From Chrysomallon squamiferum (Eukaryota > Mollusca > Gastropoda > Neomphalida > Peltospiridae), in assembly GCA_012295275.1 (NCBI GenBank), contig CM022665.1, positions 17,336,410 to 17,400,409 of the forward strand: DNA of 64,000 bases, given 5' to 3'. The position numbers and the translations under genes are program-made. Below the pieces are notes generated by a model. It saw only the letters and a list, made by a program, of their open reading frames with translations. It made no database searches and was not told the DNA's origin. Each line of letters starts with the position of its first letter. Position 1 is the stretch's first letter. Positions 21,301-35,217 of this stretch are shown piece after piece.

Positions 21301-23737
21301 ATATTAAAAAACGATTCTATCAAATGACACAATAAATTATTTGATTTACTGATTTTTTTATTATAAGAACAATAAGCAAAGTTGACAGGATAGAATAAAC
21401 AAATAAGTAAACAATGACAGAACAACTTTGAAATTTTAAAACGATCGAAACTCGGCGTTTTTGGATTCCATTTATCGGATAATTATCGCATGTAAGCTTA
21501 GTGATTACATCTCACGTAAGGGACATAACTCTAATCTATGTTTGTGAACACATCTCACATAAGGGAGATAAGTCTAATCGAAGAAATTTTAATAAGCTTA
21601 GTGATTACATCTCACGTAAGGGACATAACTCTAATCTAGGTTAGTGAACACATATCACTAAAGGGAGATAAGTCTAATCGATATAATTTTTTCTTTGCTT
21701 AGTGAGTTCATCTCACGTAAGGGACCTAACTCTCATCTGTTTGTGAGCACATATCACTAAAACGATATAAGTATAATCGATATGAATTTTTCTTTGCTTA
21801 GTAAATATATATATATATATAGATATACAGGCAGACACACACACACACACACACACAGAGAAAAACCTCTGGTACTGAATTCATATACAATTCTAAAAGA
21901 AACAAAATTCAATTCATTAGAAATTGCCTGAAAATTTAAAAACAAACAAACTTCAGTATATTAATAAAATACAAAAGAAATAATAAATTCTGATATTAAA
22001 AAACGATTCTATCAAATGACACAATAAATTATTTGATTTACTGATTTTTTTATTATAAGAACAATAAGCAAAGTTGACAGGATAGAATAAATAAATAAGT
22101 AAACAATGACAGAACCACTTTGAAATTTTAAAACGATCGAAACTCGGCGTTTTTGGATTCCATTTATCGGATAATTATCGCATGTAAGCTTAGTGACTAC
22201 ATCTCACGTAAGGGACATAACTGTAATCTATGTTTGTGAACACATCTCACATAAGGGAGATAAGTCTAATCGAAGAAATTTTAATAAGCTTAGTGATTTC
22301 ATCTCACGTAAGGGACCTAACTCTAATCTCGGTTAGTGAACACATATCACTAAAGGGAGATAAGTCTAATCGATATAATTTTTTCTTTGCTTAGTGAGTT
22401 CATCTCACGTAAGGGACCTAACTCTCATCTGTTTGTGACCACATATCACTAAAACGATATAAGTATAATCGATATGAATTTTTCTTTGCTTAGTAAATAT
22501 GTATATATAAATAGATATACAGGCAGACACACACACGAAAACATACACAGAGAAAAACCTCTGGTACTGAATGCATATACAATTCTAAAAGAAACAAAAC
22601 TGAATTCATTAGAAATTGCCTGAAAATTTAAAAAGAAACAAACTTCAGTATATTAATAAAATACAAAAGAAATAATAAATTCTGATATTAAAAAACGATT
22701 CTATCAAATGACACAATAAATTATTTGATTTACTGATTTTTTTTTTAAGAGAAATAAGCAAAGTTGACAGGATAGAATAAATAAATAAGTAAACAATGAC
22801 AGAACCACTTCGAAATTTAAAATCGATCGAAACTCGGCGTTTTTGGATTCCATTTATCGGATAATTATCGCATGTAAGCTTAGTGATTACATCTCACGTA
22901 AGGGACATAACTCTAATCTAGGTTAGTGAACACATATCACTAAAGGGAGATAAGTCTAATCGATATAATTTTTTCTTTGCTTAGTGAGTTCATCTCACGT
23001 AAGGGACCTAACTCTCATCTTTTTGTGAGCACATATCACTAAAACGATATAAGTATAATCGATATGAATTTTTCTTTGCTTAGTAAATATATATATATAT
23101 ATAAATAGGAACACACACACAAAACACACACACACACACATACACAGAGAAAAACCTCTGGTACTGAATGCATATACAATTCTAAAAGAAACAAAATTCA
23201 ATTCATTAGAAATTGCCTGAAAATTTAAAAACAAACAAACTTCAGTATATTAATAAAATACAAAAGAAATAATAAATTCTGATATTAAAAAACGATTCTA
23301 TCAAATGACACAATAAATTATTTGATTTACTGATTTTTTTATTATAAGAACAATAAGCAAAGTTGACAGGATAGAATAAATAAATAAGTAAACAATGACA
23401 GAACCACTTTGAAATTTTAAAACGATCGAAACTCGGCGTTTTTGGATTCCATTTATCGGATAATTATCGCATGTAAGGGACATAACTGTAGTGATTACAT
23501 CTCATAAGGGAAAGGGAATCATAAAGGACATAACTCTAATCTAGGTTAGTGAACACATATCACTAAAGGGAGATAAGTCTAATCGATATAATTTTTTCTT
23601 TGCTTAGTGAGTTCATCTCACGTAAGGGACCTAACTCTCATCTTTTTGTGAGCACATATCACTAAAACGATATAAGTATAATCGATATGAATTTTTCTTT
23701 GCTTAGTAAATATATATATATATAGATATACAGGCAG

Positions 23738-23771
<34 letters not shown>

Positions 23772-24515
23772 ACAGAGAAAAACCTCTGGTACTGAATTCA
23801 TATACAATTCTAAAAGAAACAAAATTCAATTCATTAGAAATTGCCTGAAAATTTAAAAACAAACAAACTTCAGTATATTAATAAAATACAAAAGAAATAA
23901 TAAATTCTGATATTAAAAAACGATTCTATCAAATGACACAATAAATTATTTGATTTACTGATTTTTTTATTATAAGAACAATAAGCAAAGTTGACAGGAT
24001 AGAATAAATAAATAAGTAAACAATGACAGAACCACTTTGAAATTTTAAAACGATCGAAACTCGTCGTTTTTGGATTCCATTTATCGGATAATTATCGCAT
24101 GTAAGCTTAGTGATTACATCTCACGTAAGGGACCTAACTCTAATCTAGGTTAGTGAACACATATCACTAAAGGGAGATAAGTCTAATCGATATAATTTTT
24201 TCTTAGCTTAGTGACTACATCTCACGTAAGGGACATAACTCTAATCTATGTTTGTGAACACATCTCACATAAGGGAGATAAGTCTAATCGAAGAAATTTT
24301 TAATAGGCTTAGTGATTACATCTCACGTAAGGGACATAACTCTAATCTAGGTTAGTGAACACATATCACTAAAGGGAGATAAGTCTAATCGATATAATTT
24401 TTTCTTTGCTTAGTGAGTTCATCTCACGTAAGGGAACTAACTCTCATCTGTTTGTGAGCACATATCACTAAAACGATATAAGTATAATCGATATGAATTT
24501 TTCTTTGCTTAGTAA

Positions 24516-24548
<33 letters not shown>

Positions 24549-25030
24549 TAGATATAGATATAGATATACAGGCAGACACACACACAAAAAAACACACACA
24601 CACACATACACAGAGAAAAACCTCTGGTACTGAATTTATATACAATTCTAAAAGAAACAAAATTCAATTCATTAGAAATTGCCTGAAAATTTAAAAACAA
24701 ACAAACTTCAGTATATTAATAAAATACAAAAGAAATAATAAATTCTGATATTAAAAAACGATTCTATCAAATGACACAATAAATTATTTGATTTACTGAT
24801 TTTTTTATTATAAGAACAATAAGCAAAGTTGACAGGATAGAATAAATAAATAAGTAAACAATGACAGAACCACTTTGAAATTTTAAAACGATCGAAACTC
24901 GGCGTTTTTGGATTCCATTTATCGGATAATTATCGCATGTAAGCTTAGTGATTACATCTCACGTAAGGGACATAACTCTGATCTAGGTTAGTAAACACAT
25001 ATCACTAAAGGGAGATAAGTCTAAGCGATA
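17114..25030. repeat. Satellite array 2, same family with longer, variable units
   Basis: Eleven copies of the ACCTCTGGTACTGA landmark (about 17648, 18369, 19063, 19776, 20478, 21173, 21865, 22557, 23154, 23784, 24619) give unit lengths from about 597 to 835 bp. The body is the same as array 1, in the same orientation. Most units carry three or four 100-bp sub-monomers instead of two. The extra type has GTGAACACATCTCACATAAG and ends in AATCGAAGAAATTTTTAATA. The last copies (from about 22.8 kb) approach the two-monomer form of array 1. The array ends abruptly near 25,030, followed by a G-run/T-run. Confidence 0.96.
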
Positions 25031-26925
25031 AGTATATGGTTATTTAACCAGCATAATAACAAAACAAGAAGTTGTTTTGTGGGGGGGGTTTTTTGGTTTT
25101 TTTATTTGTTTGTTTTTTGTTGTTTTTTTAAATGAAAGAAAATAAAGGTGCATACCTTATTGTTTTAGACAGAAAATGTGCAAATGTAATATTATTGTCC
25201 TGCTTAAGTAAACCTTTTTGCACAATTCTGAAGTTTCACTTTAATTTGCAACATACCTGACAGAGACACATTAGCAGTAAGGAGAAGAGTTAAATATCAT
25301 TCAAAGTTTTACAAATTTAAAATAGGTTCTTTAATCCAAATTATGAACCCTTGGACACTGTAAGACGCTCCTAACAGAATTGTCTGGTCAAGCTAATTAA
25401 GAATATAAAAATGTAAAAAATACTTAAAGAGTAAAGGAGTGTGAAGAAAAAAATCATATAAGTAAATTTTTTATTTTCTTGGTTAGATTTTAATTTGTTT
25501 TAGTTATTATATGAATTCTTTTGTTGCTAAATGTAAAGTATTAAATTTTGTAATTAATGTAACTGTTATAATACTGTATAACTTGAGAATCAGTTGTTAT
25601 GTCATATAAATAAAACAAGGAAATATAATTGTTGCCTACAGTTTTAATTTCAAATAAACTGAATGTGATGGATTAAAAAATATAAATACATTGCTTGCTA
25701 GAATGGCAAGATGTATAAGAATGTTCAGCATTATAACAGTATTTTAAATTTTAAAATATTTTTGGTGGTAGTAAAATGTTATAGTTGTTTCTTTCACTGC
25801 CTTTTTTTAATTTAAATTTTTTAAATTTTATACTTTTTAAAAATGATTATTGTCCTGGAAATAAAAGTGAAATTAAGAATTTATCACATACAGTTCAAGA
25901 ATTATTTGCTGACAGATTTTTAACTAGCAGAGATTTATTTACCAAATTTATGTGAAGCTGAAATTATTTTAGAGGTTTAAAAAACCTGTGATCTATACTA
26001 TTGCTACTACCTTTACTAACAATAATAATATTAATAATGATATTGAAAATGATGATGATGATAATATAAATAAATAAATAAATATTTATCATAGAAAACC
26101 AAATAAATGAAACATGTATTTTAGATTATTATTTATAAAATTGCAAAACGCTATAAGTGTTAAATGAAAAAGAGAATTCAGAAGATGAAAGTTTCTAGTT
26201 TGTAAATCATTATATTAATCCAGTAGAGGTTTCAGGCACATTTTCAGTTTTTGATAATTTTTAAATGCAATACATTTTTTTGAATTATTTTCGTATGTAT
26301 TGTTTTTAATATTATATTAGGCCTTTTCAGCAAGAGGCCCACTAACATAGATCAAATTTGCAGGGGCACAACAGTTTTATAATGCTGATGGTAATTTAGG
26401 CTTCAGTAACACAGCTAGATCAAATACACAGCTACATAATTACTATTTCATGCAAGCAATTGTTCAATACAATTTTGAAAATTTCACTTTCAGTTTACTG
26501 AAATGAATAAAAAGTAAATAAAAAAGGTATAATTTGACTCTAATTCCTAGGTTTGCGTTCACTCTGATCACTTTTAAAAATGTACCTGTGAAACAATGAA
26601 ATAATGTCTTGAATATATTCTGTGAATTTCTTTCTGTCTGGTCGCCAATCTGTTCTAATAAAATAGTATTACCTCGAATTTCAGGGATGCCACCATTTTT
26701 CCCTTTGGAGTGGTAGCTATGACACTGTGGCATACAGTGTACTTAACAAAAATAATAATAATAAAACAACACAAATAATAGAATACTATTTGTGCAGCAT
26801 TCCTAAGAATAATAAATCATGAAATGAAAAGATAATGGAATGTAAAGTTTGATAATGTAGAAAGGACAAACAGAAAAATGCAGAAAAAGTATTTCCATTT
26901 ATCAAAGCCAAATTCAAGAGAAGAA

Positions 26926-26965
<40 letters not shown>

Positions 26966-29832
26966 TAGAAAATAATAAACACTGTTTCCTAATCTATGAA
27001 GGTCAGTATATGTTTTGAAAGTAATTAGGGGGAAGTAAATGCTAGCAAGATAGATTAAGTTGACTGCCTCCTATTGTGAGCTTTCATTAGCACTGGGAAC
27101 TGTATGGTCATGTCACATGATAATATATGGCAACTTCTTCCTAGAATTTAAGGGGGAACATTCCCAGAGAGTTTTTCAAGATTCAGAGAATAATGTTCTC
27201 TGGCTCTTGATATTGCAGGACCTTAAACAATTGTTAGTGAAGGTAAGCATTTTCACATTTGGTTAATAGTGGTTTTACACATGTGCAAGAGATCAGCTAA
27301 GATTAGTAATTAATTTAGGCTTATTGCATTCATTTTAATATGTCTCCTAAAAAGGGATAATTAAGATATTATGTATTAATGATGAAACAATAATTATATT
27401 TTACTTGTGTATTTTCATTTATTTTGAATATGCTGTTGCACAATTTAATAAATGTCTTGGCATAACTTTAAGTAATAGTGGTTACAATTTATAATAATTA
27501 ATGGGATTGGTATTAGTTTTCACATGGACATATATTTAAAAATAAACATGATTGATACACTGAGTATTTTCTCAGTAAACACAGTTGGTGACACTGGTTA
27601 TGTGGGATAAGCATTACTGACATAACTACTTACAGTACTGCATACATTTTATATTTATATGTAATTGTTAATTTATATGCATTGGTAATTGTATCTTTAT
27701 GATGACAGTTATTCTTTTCTTTAAATGTCTCAGTGATGTTTTATTTATGTTTTCAATATAACCAAATTATGAATAACAAATACAGGATGTTTATATATAT
27801 ATTTATTAAAAAGCTTATGGTTTAATTATTATTAATGTATCATATATGTATAAAGTTTTTTTAGTTTTTTAGGGTTTTTTTATAGAGACTTTCATATAAT
27901 GTAATTAGTTCTAGTTAACGTAAGTGGGAGAAATGATTACAGATAGATGCATGGTATTGGTTGTAGTAGACCAGGTGTCCAAGTGCCAGAAACAGATAGA
28001 AATGAAATCACACCCATTAATCTGGTGTCAGCTATGAGTTAATGGGTTCCTACAAAAGAATCAACAGAACCACTGCTATTACATAAACAGTGGGCTTAAA
28101 ATTCCAAACTGAAGTTAAGTGCTTTTGTTAAAGGTTTGATGTTTTGAACTGTATATTAATATTATATATTTGGTCGTATATTTGTTTAATACATTTGTTT
28201 ATAATTGTTTCCTTTTATCTAAACATCAGGGTTTTTTTTATATTGGTTTGATTTGTTCTGATTTCACAACTATAGAATCTTTATTATGATTTGTATCAAT
28301 TAAATATTGTCAGTTTGTCCTATTATTATTTCTATATCAGGGATTATCTAGTATTAAAGCCCTTTGATTTTTAACCCTATCTTGGTTGTTTATTCCTTGG
28401 ACAGTAATCTGATGAGTAACTTATATAGTGAGTTACATACATATAGCTATTATATTATATCAACTTATCAGTATCATCTTATCCACCCCTCCCCCATCAC
28501 ACACACACACACATTGTTTTTGTTAATACTAAAATTGAAATTTGGGCACAAAACGAATTCTTTATAGCCCACAAGTTAATAATACAATGCATTACAGTTA
28601 TAATTTCATATAGGAACTCCTCAGATATCTGGGCAAAGCTATAATTTTTATTTTGTTGAAACCTTAATCTCATGTGAGAATATTTTAGGTTTGTTCCTTG
28701 ACAGAAAAAAAAAAAAAATAAAATAAAATAAGTAAAAACATAAATAATAAAATTGTTTAGGATTAAAAGTGTGCTGTTATGTATGATATGTGAACTTTGC
28801 TCCAGTGGTCTTCTGTTATGATTTTAATAATTTCAAAACGCACAGATCGTATATACAAGTGTGAAAACAAAAGAAAATTAGATGAAGTAAAAAGGAAAAT
28901 ACTTTCATTTTTTATTGTTTTTACTCAGGAGGAAAATAAATGTTGATGTACTCGGTTCAGAGTATTATTATTTGTATTACATTCCTTTTACACCATAAAG
29001 ATCATAAATTTATAGAGAACTTTAAACAATTAAAAACAATACACAACACTAAATATTTCCTTGTTCAGTTTCAGTATGATGTAGTCTACAAGCTCTGTTT
29101 CAGTCAATTTGCATAAAAAAAGCTAAAGCCTATTATACCAATATATATATATATATATATATAGTACAAAATATGTCCTTGTTCAGTTTCAGTATGGTGC
29201 AATCTACTAGCTAAGTTTCAGTACATTTGCATAATAAAACTTGCCTATGACAACCAGTATCAACAATACTAAATATTTCCTTGTGCTGTTGACACAAGAA
29301 GACATTGAAGTTTAATAATGAATCATAAACCAAATTATTCAGACAACAATGAGGAGAATGGTGAGATTATTTTAGTTTTTCCTATTTACGTTTGAATTTG
29401 ATGTATCTATATCAGTTGATTAATTGTCACTTACAGATTTGAAGATTAATTAATCATTTTTTTCTCTTTCTTTTTAGATTTAATAATAATAATTTCTTAT
29501 TCTTAAATTTGTACTTTTTTCAGTTTGAGTTCAAGAAATTAGGTATGTTGACTTACTGAGAAATAGCAATCTATTAAAAGTAACAAAAATTGTATGTAAT
29601 TGTATGTAACAAAAAACATTATTACATTTGTAAACTTTTTTTAATGATAAATTTTTCATTTTCAGTTTGCTTTACTTATCTTATTATATTGAATGCCTAA
29701 ACAGGAAAATGAGGAATAAAATTGCCTTTTGTACACAGAAGAAAAATGTTGAGGACTTTTTATACATCTGTTCAGGAATCTGTATAAAATATATATTAGT
29801 GGTAAATGGCCAATGTTGTAGTGGGAACAGTG

Positions 29833-29879
<47 letters not shown>

Positions 29880-30267
29880 AATAAATAAATAAAAATAAAA
29901 AACAATAATAATAATAAAGCTGTTAAATAAATAAACCATAAAAAAAAATGTGTCTGTCTTTTGCTGCTAATGGTACAGTTTCAGCCTGTTTGTCTATATG
30001 CAAAAATTGGTAGCTATATCAGATAACAAATAATAAGTGAATTTTAAAAAAAGATGATAAGCTTAAAATGAATGAATAAATAAATTCATATTCTGTCAGT
30101 TATTTTATTTTTAAAAAACCCACAAAACAACAAACACAATTGATAATGTTCATGGTGCCACTAAAGACAGCTAATGGGAATGATCTGCTATCATTCACAT
30201 CATTAATTTCATAACTGCCTTAGATATCAGAATGAATTTAGCTAATTATGTTTTTGTCTTCTTCTAG
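25031..30267. other. AT-rich intergenic or upstream region, no confirmed gene
   Basis: Contains a GT microsatellite (about 26927-26964), a TA tract near 29143-29162 and a CT tract (about 29833-29876). A tandem duplication of about 130 bp carries TTCAGTTTCAGTATG (near 29067 and 29186). A 24-nt candidate micro-exon at 27219-27242 has an acceptor and a GTAAGC donor, but nothing else supports it. Short open frames here show no domain I recognise. Confidence 0.6.
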
Positions 30268-30425
30268 AACAAACATTGGAACAGACATTTAGTTCATAGT
30301 TCCAGTTACACATCATGACTGTTCTGAGACCACTGCATAATAACAGCATATATGATTTTATCCATCAAAATCAAACCATGATAGATATTTTGAGGCAGCT
30401 AAAATATAATCTTGTGTCATCTAAG
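30268..30425 (+). other. Candidate 5' leader exon (with an upstream ORF)
   Basis: Pyrimidine-rich acceptor CTTCTTCTAG at 30258-30267, donor GTAATG at 30426. An ATG at 30315 opens 37 codons to the donor in phase 0, without recognisable domains. Joined to the candidate exon at 31918 the frame stops after 61 codons. It may be the 5' leader of the RNF213-type gene with an upstream ORF, a small independent gene, or chance. Confidence 0.3.
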
Positions 30426-30654
30426 GTAATGATTTGATTAATTCAAAACACTGATTTTATAAGAAATAAAAAATAATAATAATAATTCATGTTAATAAAT
30501 ATTAATGTGCTCTGTTTATTATTAAATGTTCTGATATTTTAATTTGCAAAGATTGTATTTGGTTCTCTATTCTCACAATTATAAATTGCAGAGGTAACAA
30601 CACAATGTTGCTCTTGTTACTGCAAAAGACATGATATGTAAAAAAAAAAAAAAA

Positions 30655-30695
<41 letters not shown>

Positions 30696-31917
30696 TAATA
30701 ACAAAAACAACAACAGTAATAATAATAAAAAAATTATAAAAAGCATGACCATATTTCTCTGTGTGATACAAAGAATTATAAGGCCCTATAAGCCTTAAAT
30801 GAAACAGTCATGCAGGCGATAAAGTTTTGGCACTGGAAATTATTATGTGTATCTAATAGATCTTACTTGAGCACATAATTCCTTCAGAATTCATTCAGAA
30901 ACTATAGAGTGGTTTCAAACAGCAGGAAATAGAAACCTGGTTCAAATTTTTTATTTTTTGACATTATGGGAACAGTTTCAGTTTTTGATTATTTATACAC
31001 ACAATATACTTCTATTTTTTACTTTTTATTCATTAAAAAAGATAATATTAATTAAAAAATATATGTATGTATAAAATATTGTTATTGTATTTATCATATT
31101 TTCTAGAAAACGTTAAAAACGATGGTTTTTCTCTCACTTATAGAAATGATCAGCATCAAAATGATAGATGTATTCACAATGAATTTTATGCAACATATAA
31201 AATTACTTTTTAATGTCCTAACCACCTTGTACCAGTACAAATGTTTCTATTTTAGAATGTGGGGAAAGCACAAAATATTCAAAATAATTTTTGGTGTATT
31301 AACATTATATAAGTCTGTGCATGTTACAAAACAGAGATCATGAAAAACCACTGAATAATATAGAAGAAATAAAATTGTAGAGCATGCTTAAGAAAAACTG
31401 GGAGTTACAAATTAATGAAGAGCTATTTATTAAATATTAATAATGTGGTTTACATGAATTGACACAACAATATACATTAAATTAAGAACAACAAGCACTT
31501 TCATGTCAGTAGATTTATATATCACTAAAAATGTCCATTATCCAGAGAGAACATACATGAATAATTTTTCTGATTAAATTTGTTTTTGGTAAACAGACTG
31601 AAAACTGTTTAAATGTTATTATAATTACAATACTGAATGTTATGTTATTTTTGTGATGATCATGAACATTTTCAAATTTAGAAAATTGATTATGATAAAT
31701 TTCAATACCTTTGCCCACATTTTCAAAAATGTTTTTTTCCCTTGCTGGTTTTTTATATTATTTAGATATGATACTTGTTGATCACTATATAAAATATAAA
31801 TGATAAATGTAGAAATGCAAATAATTAATTTTAATTCCTAATCCAATTAGTGATAATAAACAAAGCAGGATATAACAACATTCTGAGTTTAAAGTTCTCA
31901 TTTACAGTTAAATAATC

Positions 31918-31991
31918 AAGGACAAAACTCAAAAATGAATGATTCCATGGAGGCCACAAAACAAACAGAAGACAATGAATGAACACCAAAG
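31918..31991 (+). other. Candidate 5' leader exon 2
   Basis: Acceptor CATTTACAG and donor GTAAAT bound 74 nt. In phase 0 it continues the 30315 frame for about 20 codons to TGA at 31980. The next acceptor in line is at 35637, eight bases before the RNF213 start codon. This makes a spliced leader plausible. Confidence 0.3.
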
Positions 31992-32034
31992 GTAAATATA
32001 TCTCTTTGTAGTTATTAATTTAGAGCAGAATATT

Positions 32035-32498
32035 TAAAATACACAGACTGCACTTTAGATAAATTAGTATATATAAAATAGAGAGCCTAGTGTTTAATGA
32101 ATTAGAATATGTAAAATACACAGCCTAGTATTTAGAGAAATCAGAATATGTAAAATACACCCCCTGTAGTTTAGATAAATCACAATATGAAAAAAGACAC
32201 AGTCCGGTGGTTAGATAAATTAGTAAAATACACTGTTTGTAATTTAGATAAATCAGAATTATGTAAAATACAAAGTCTACTGTATAGATAAATCAGAATA
32301 TGTAAAATTCACAGCCCAGTGTTTAGACAAATCTGAATGTTTAAAATACACTGGTTATAGTTCAGATAAACTAGAATATTTAAAATACACAATCTAGTGT
32401 TTAGATCAATCAGAATACGTAAAATATACATGCTGCACTTCAGATAAATAAGTATATGTAAAATGCAGCTTCAAGTTTAGATAAATTAGAATATTGTA
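32035..32498. repeat. Minisatellite, about 39-bp unit, about 12 degenerate copies
   Basis: Repeated pattern of AAAATACAC, a variable GCCTAGT-like block, TTTAGATAAAT and AGAATATGT. Copies start near 32036, 32077, 32112, 32152, 32190, 32224, 32266, 32304, 32344, 32382, 32422 and 32458. An AAT tract follows at about 32579-32611. Confidence 0.88.
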
Positions 32499-32570
32499 AA
32501 AAAAAACGCTATTCTGTGCTGCTCATTTTCGAAATACTAGGCCTAAAAGGTGAAAAAAATTAAAACAAAT

Positions 32571-32611
<41 letters not shown>

Positions 32612-35110
32612 TAATAGATAAATAAATAACAAAAATAAATTAATTGATTTAAAAAACAAACAAAACAACAACAAACAAACAAACATTCATTCTCCATAAT
32701 GTAGCAATCATAATTTTACATTCACTTCCAAAAGACAAATCTTTTGAATTATGAATCATTTTTTATAAGCGAGTATTGGATTCATAATTATGGGGTCAGC
32801 AGGCTGCAGCTCAGGGCCTTAAAATCTAGGAGGGCTTTGTTTCCTATTTTTTTTATTAACCAGACATTATTTCATTTGCAACGATAATTTGTATAATTTG
32901 TTTTCTGCTTGAATACAAACATACAAACAATACAAACAATAAACAATAAACATACAAACAATAAACAGACAAAAATCACTTATGAATAATTCACATTTTT
33001 ATCAGCTGACTGCATATATATCGTTGTATCTATCTATCTATCTATATAAGGATGACAAAGTTAGAAACATTTAATGGCTGAAATATGAAAATAAAGTTAA
33101 GACCACATAAATTAAAATATGTTAATAATAATAATAATCTGCACACATTTATTTCATTGGAAATTCTACTAATTTATTCGATTTATCAGTAAGGACAATA
33201 TTGCATACGATCTGGTTTTAATGTTACATCACACGTTCTAATCACGTCTGCTGATCTTGGCAGACGACTGATTTAGTTAGTCTGTTCACAGAGAAAGAGG
33301 TATATTAAAATAATAATAATAACAACAACAACAACAAAAACAACAACAGTCAACAGTATCATCCAACACAGAAATGCAAACAAAACTGTTACAATGTATT
33401 TAATGTATGTATATATGTATGTATGTATGTACAAATTAATCTCAAAAGTTCAGCTGTGACTGATGAAAAGTCCAAGGGTACATAACTCTCCCTTGTCCCT
33501 TGTTATTATTTCCTTGTAATTAATTTTCTTATTAGACTTTAGTTTGACTTTCAGCTCTAGAAAATAGGTGTGTTGATTTACACTGAAACAGAAAATTACT
33601 AGGACCAGGAAAATAAAAATCAAAGTTTGTTGTTTTTCTTCTTTTTGACAGAAATAGTACATAGGAGATTTTCAAAATAAATAACTACAAGTAAATCCAA
33701 AGAAGACTGAGAAACATTCTATTAACTAAAATAATCTTCAATATTAGGCCTGCAAGGGTCTGTGTGTTGTATTTTGTAAGTATATTTTTGTTTATCCTCT
33801 TACACCTTTGATAACTGATTATTGTTATTATTGTTATTGTTATTATTATTGTTGTTGTGTTATTACCCTGATTTCTACTTCAGATATTTCAGGAACTAAA
33901 ATTTATGGCACATATGGTAATTTAACCATCTTATATTGAGTAATATGTTATTAACTATTCTGATTCAAAAACAACAAAAAAAGAAACAACACAAACAAGA
34001 AAAAAAAAACAATCCACCATCACAACCAGCAAACAAACAAATGAAAGAAAAAAGAGAAAACAAACGAAAGAAAGAAAGAAAAAAAAACAACAACAAACAG
34101 AGCAAAAAAGAAAAAAACAAACAAAAATAGGAGCTGTTTAAGATAGCAAAAGTAATTATGGTTCCACTTAAATTCAGAAATTTTACTTTCAGTTAATATA
34201 GGCTTCACTTTCGATTCCATAAAAATGGGTGAAATAATTATTTATTAAGAAAAAATAATTAGAAATCTGCATCAGAATTATGAATATATAACATATATTT
34301 AACAAAGCAAATAAATTAGAATATATCGTATGATTGTTAAAAACTTGATATGAAGTAAATTTTGATATTGCAGCCAAGTAGTCCAAGGAGTAATCTGCAA
34401 TTTCACGAATTTAGTTGAAAGACTTTATATAAGAACGAGTGCATTTAATTTAAAACAAAATATTAATAATTTGATGATGGATAATTACTGCAACTAAAGT
34501 GTAAATCTTATTTCTCAAAATTTGAAAAATTAGATGCTAAATTATACATATGTACTGATGTACAGCTTTTGGGACAACTAAATGAATTACAACAAAGTCA
34601 GTGAATTGTTTTCACTAATGATGAGCAGTTTTCTTATTTGACTTTCAGTTTCGAGAAACTTAATCATTAAGAAATTACATTAAAATTCCACATTAAAGTC
34701 GTTGAGTTTCACATTTGGAATAGTTATTTTATATATAAATCTGTTCATTATTAGTGAAAACAATAATATATAATGATTGAATATTTTCAGTGCCAATTAT
34801 TTGAATTAATTTTATAAAACTGCATCGAAAGTAAAAGTTTGTGAATAACATCTGTCAGCAGATAATAGTTTTATCAAAGAAGTAAGTTGGAGAAGTAAAA
34901 AATAATACTTGCAAAGCTGGACAGATTTATATTTTGATATGTTTAATAAAATCAGAATGAGAATCTTCATTTTGAAAAGATATCTAAACTAAGGGGAAAC
35001 ACTGTAATATTTCTGTTCTATTTATTTTGTCATAATTTATTATTTAATGAAAAACATTTAGTACAGAACTTCTATCAATTCTACAACATGTAATTAGCAA
35101 GCACCTTTTC
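32612..35110. other. AT-rich non-coding region
   Basis: Low-complexity A-rich stretches (for example 33960-34130) and short trinucleotide runs. I see no exon, RNA gene or transposon that I can support. Confidence 0.55.
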
Positions 35111-35116
35111 TTGGTT

Positions 35117-35217
35117 GTATTCTCATTGGTTGACTGTAGTTAACTGTAGTTACATTCTTATTGGTTGACTATAGTTAACTGTAGTTACATTCTTATTGGA
35201 TGACCACAATTATAATG
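35117..35217. promoter_or_regulatory. Three 35-bp repeats, each with an inverted CCAAT box
   Basis: ATTGG occurs at 35125, 35160 and 35195, exactly 35 bp apart, inside a tandem repeat (CTTATTGGTTGACTATAG in the middle copy). It lies about 450-520 bp upstream of the RNF213 start codon. CCAAT boxes bind NF-Y, so this could be a promoter element. The evidence is position and motif only. Confidence 0.4.

Noticed and set aside
26464-26733. 89-codon minus-strand frame
   Set aside because: No recognised family. It ends in low-complexity sequence and there are no splice partners or nearby exons on that strand.
27219-27242. 24-nt micro-exon with acceptor and GTAAGC donor
   Set aside because: The signals fit, but there is no partner exon, no domain and no need for it in any gene model. 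Chance is likely in AT-rich DNA.
33936-34130. Lys/Asn/Gln-rich 64-codon frame
   Set aside because: An A-rich stretch gives lysine and asparagine codons; it is low complexity only.
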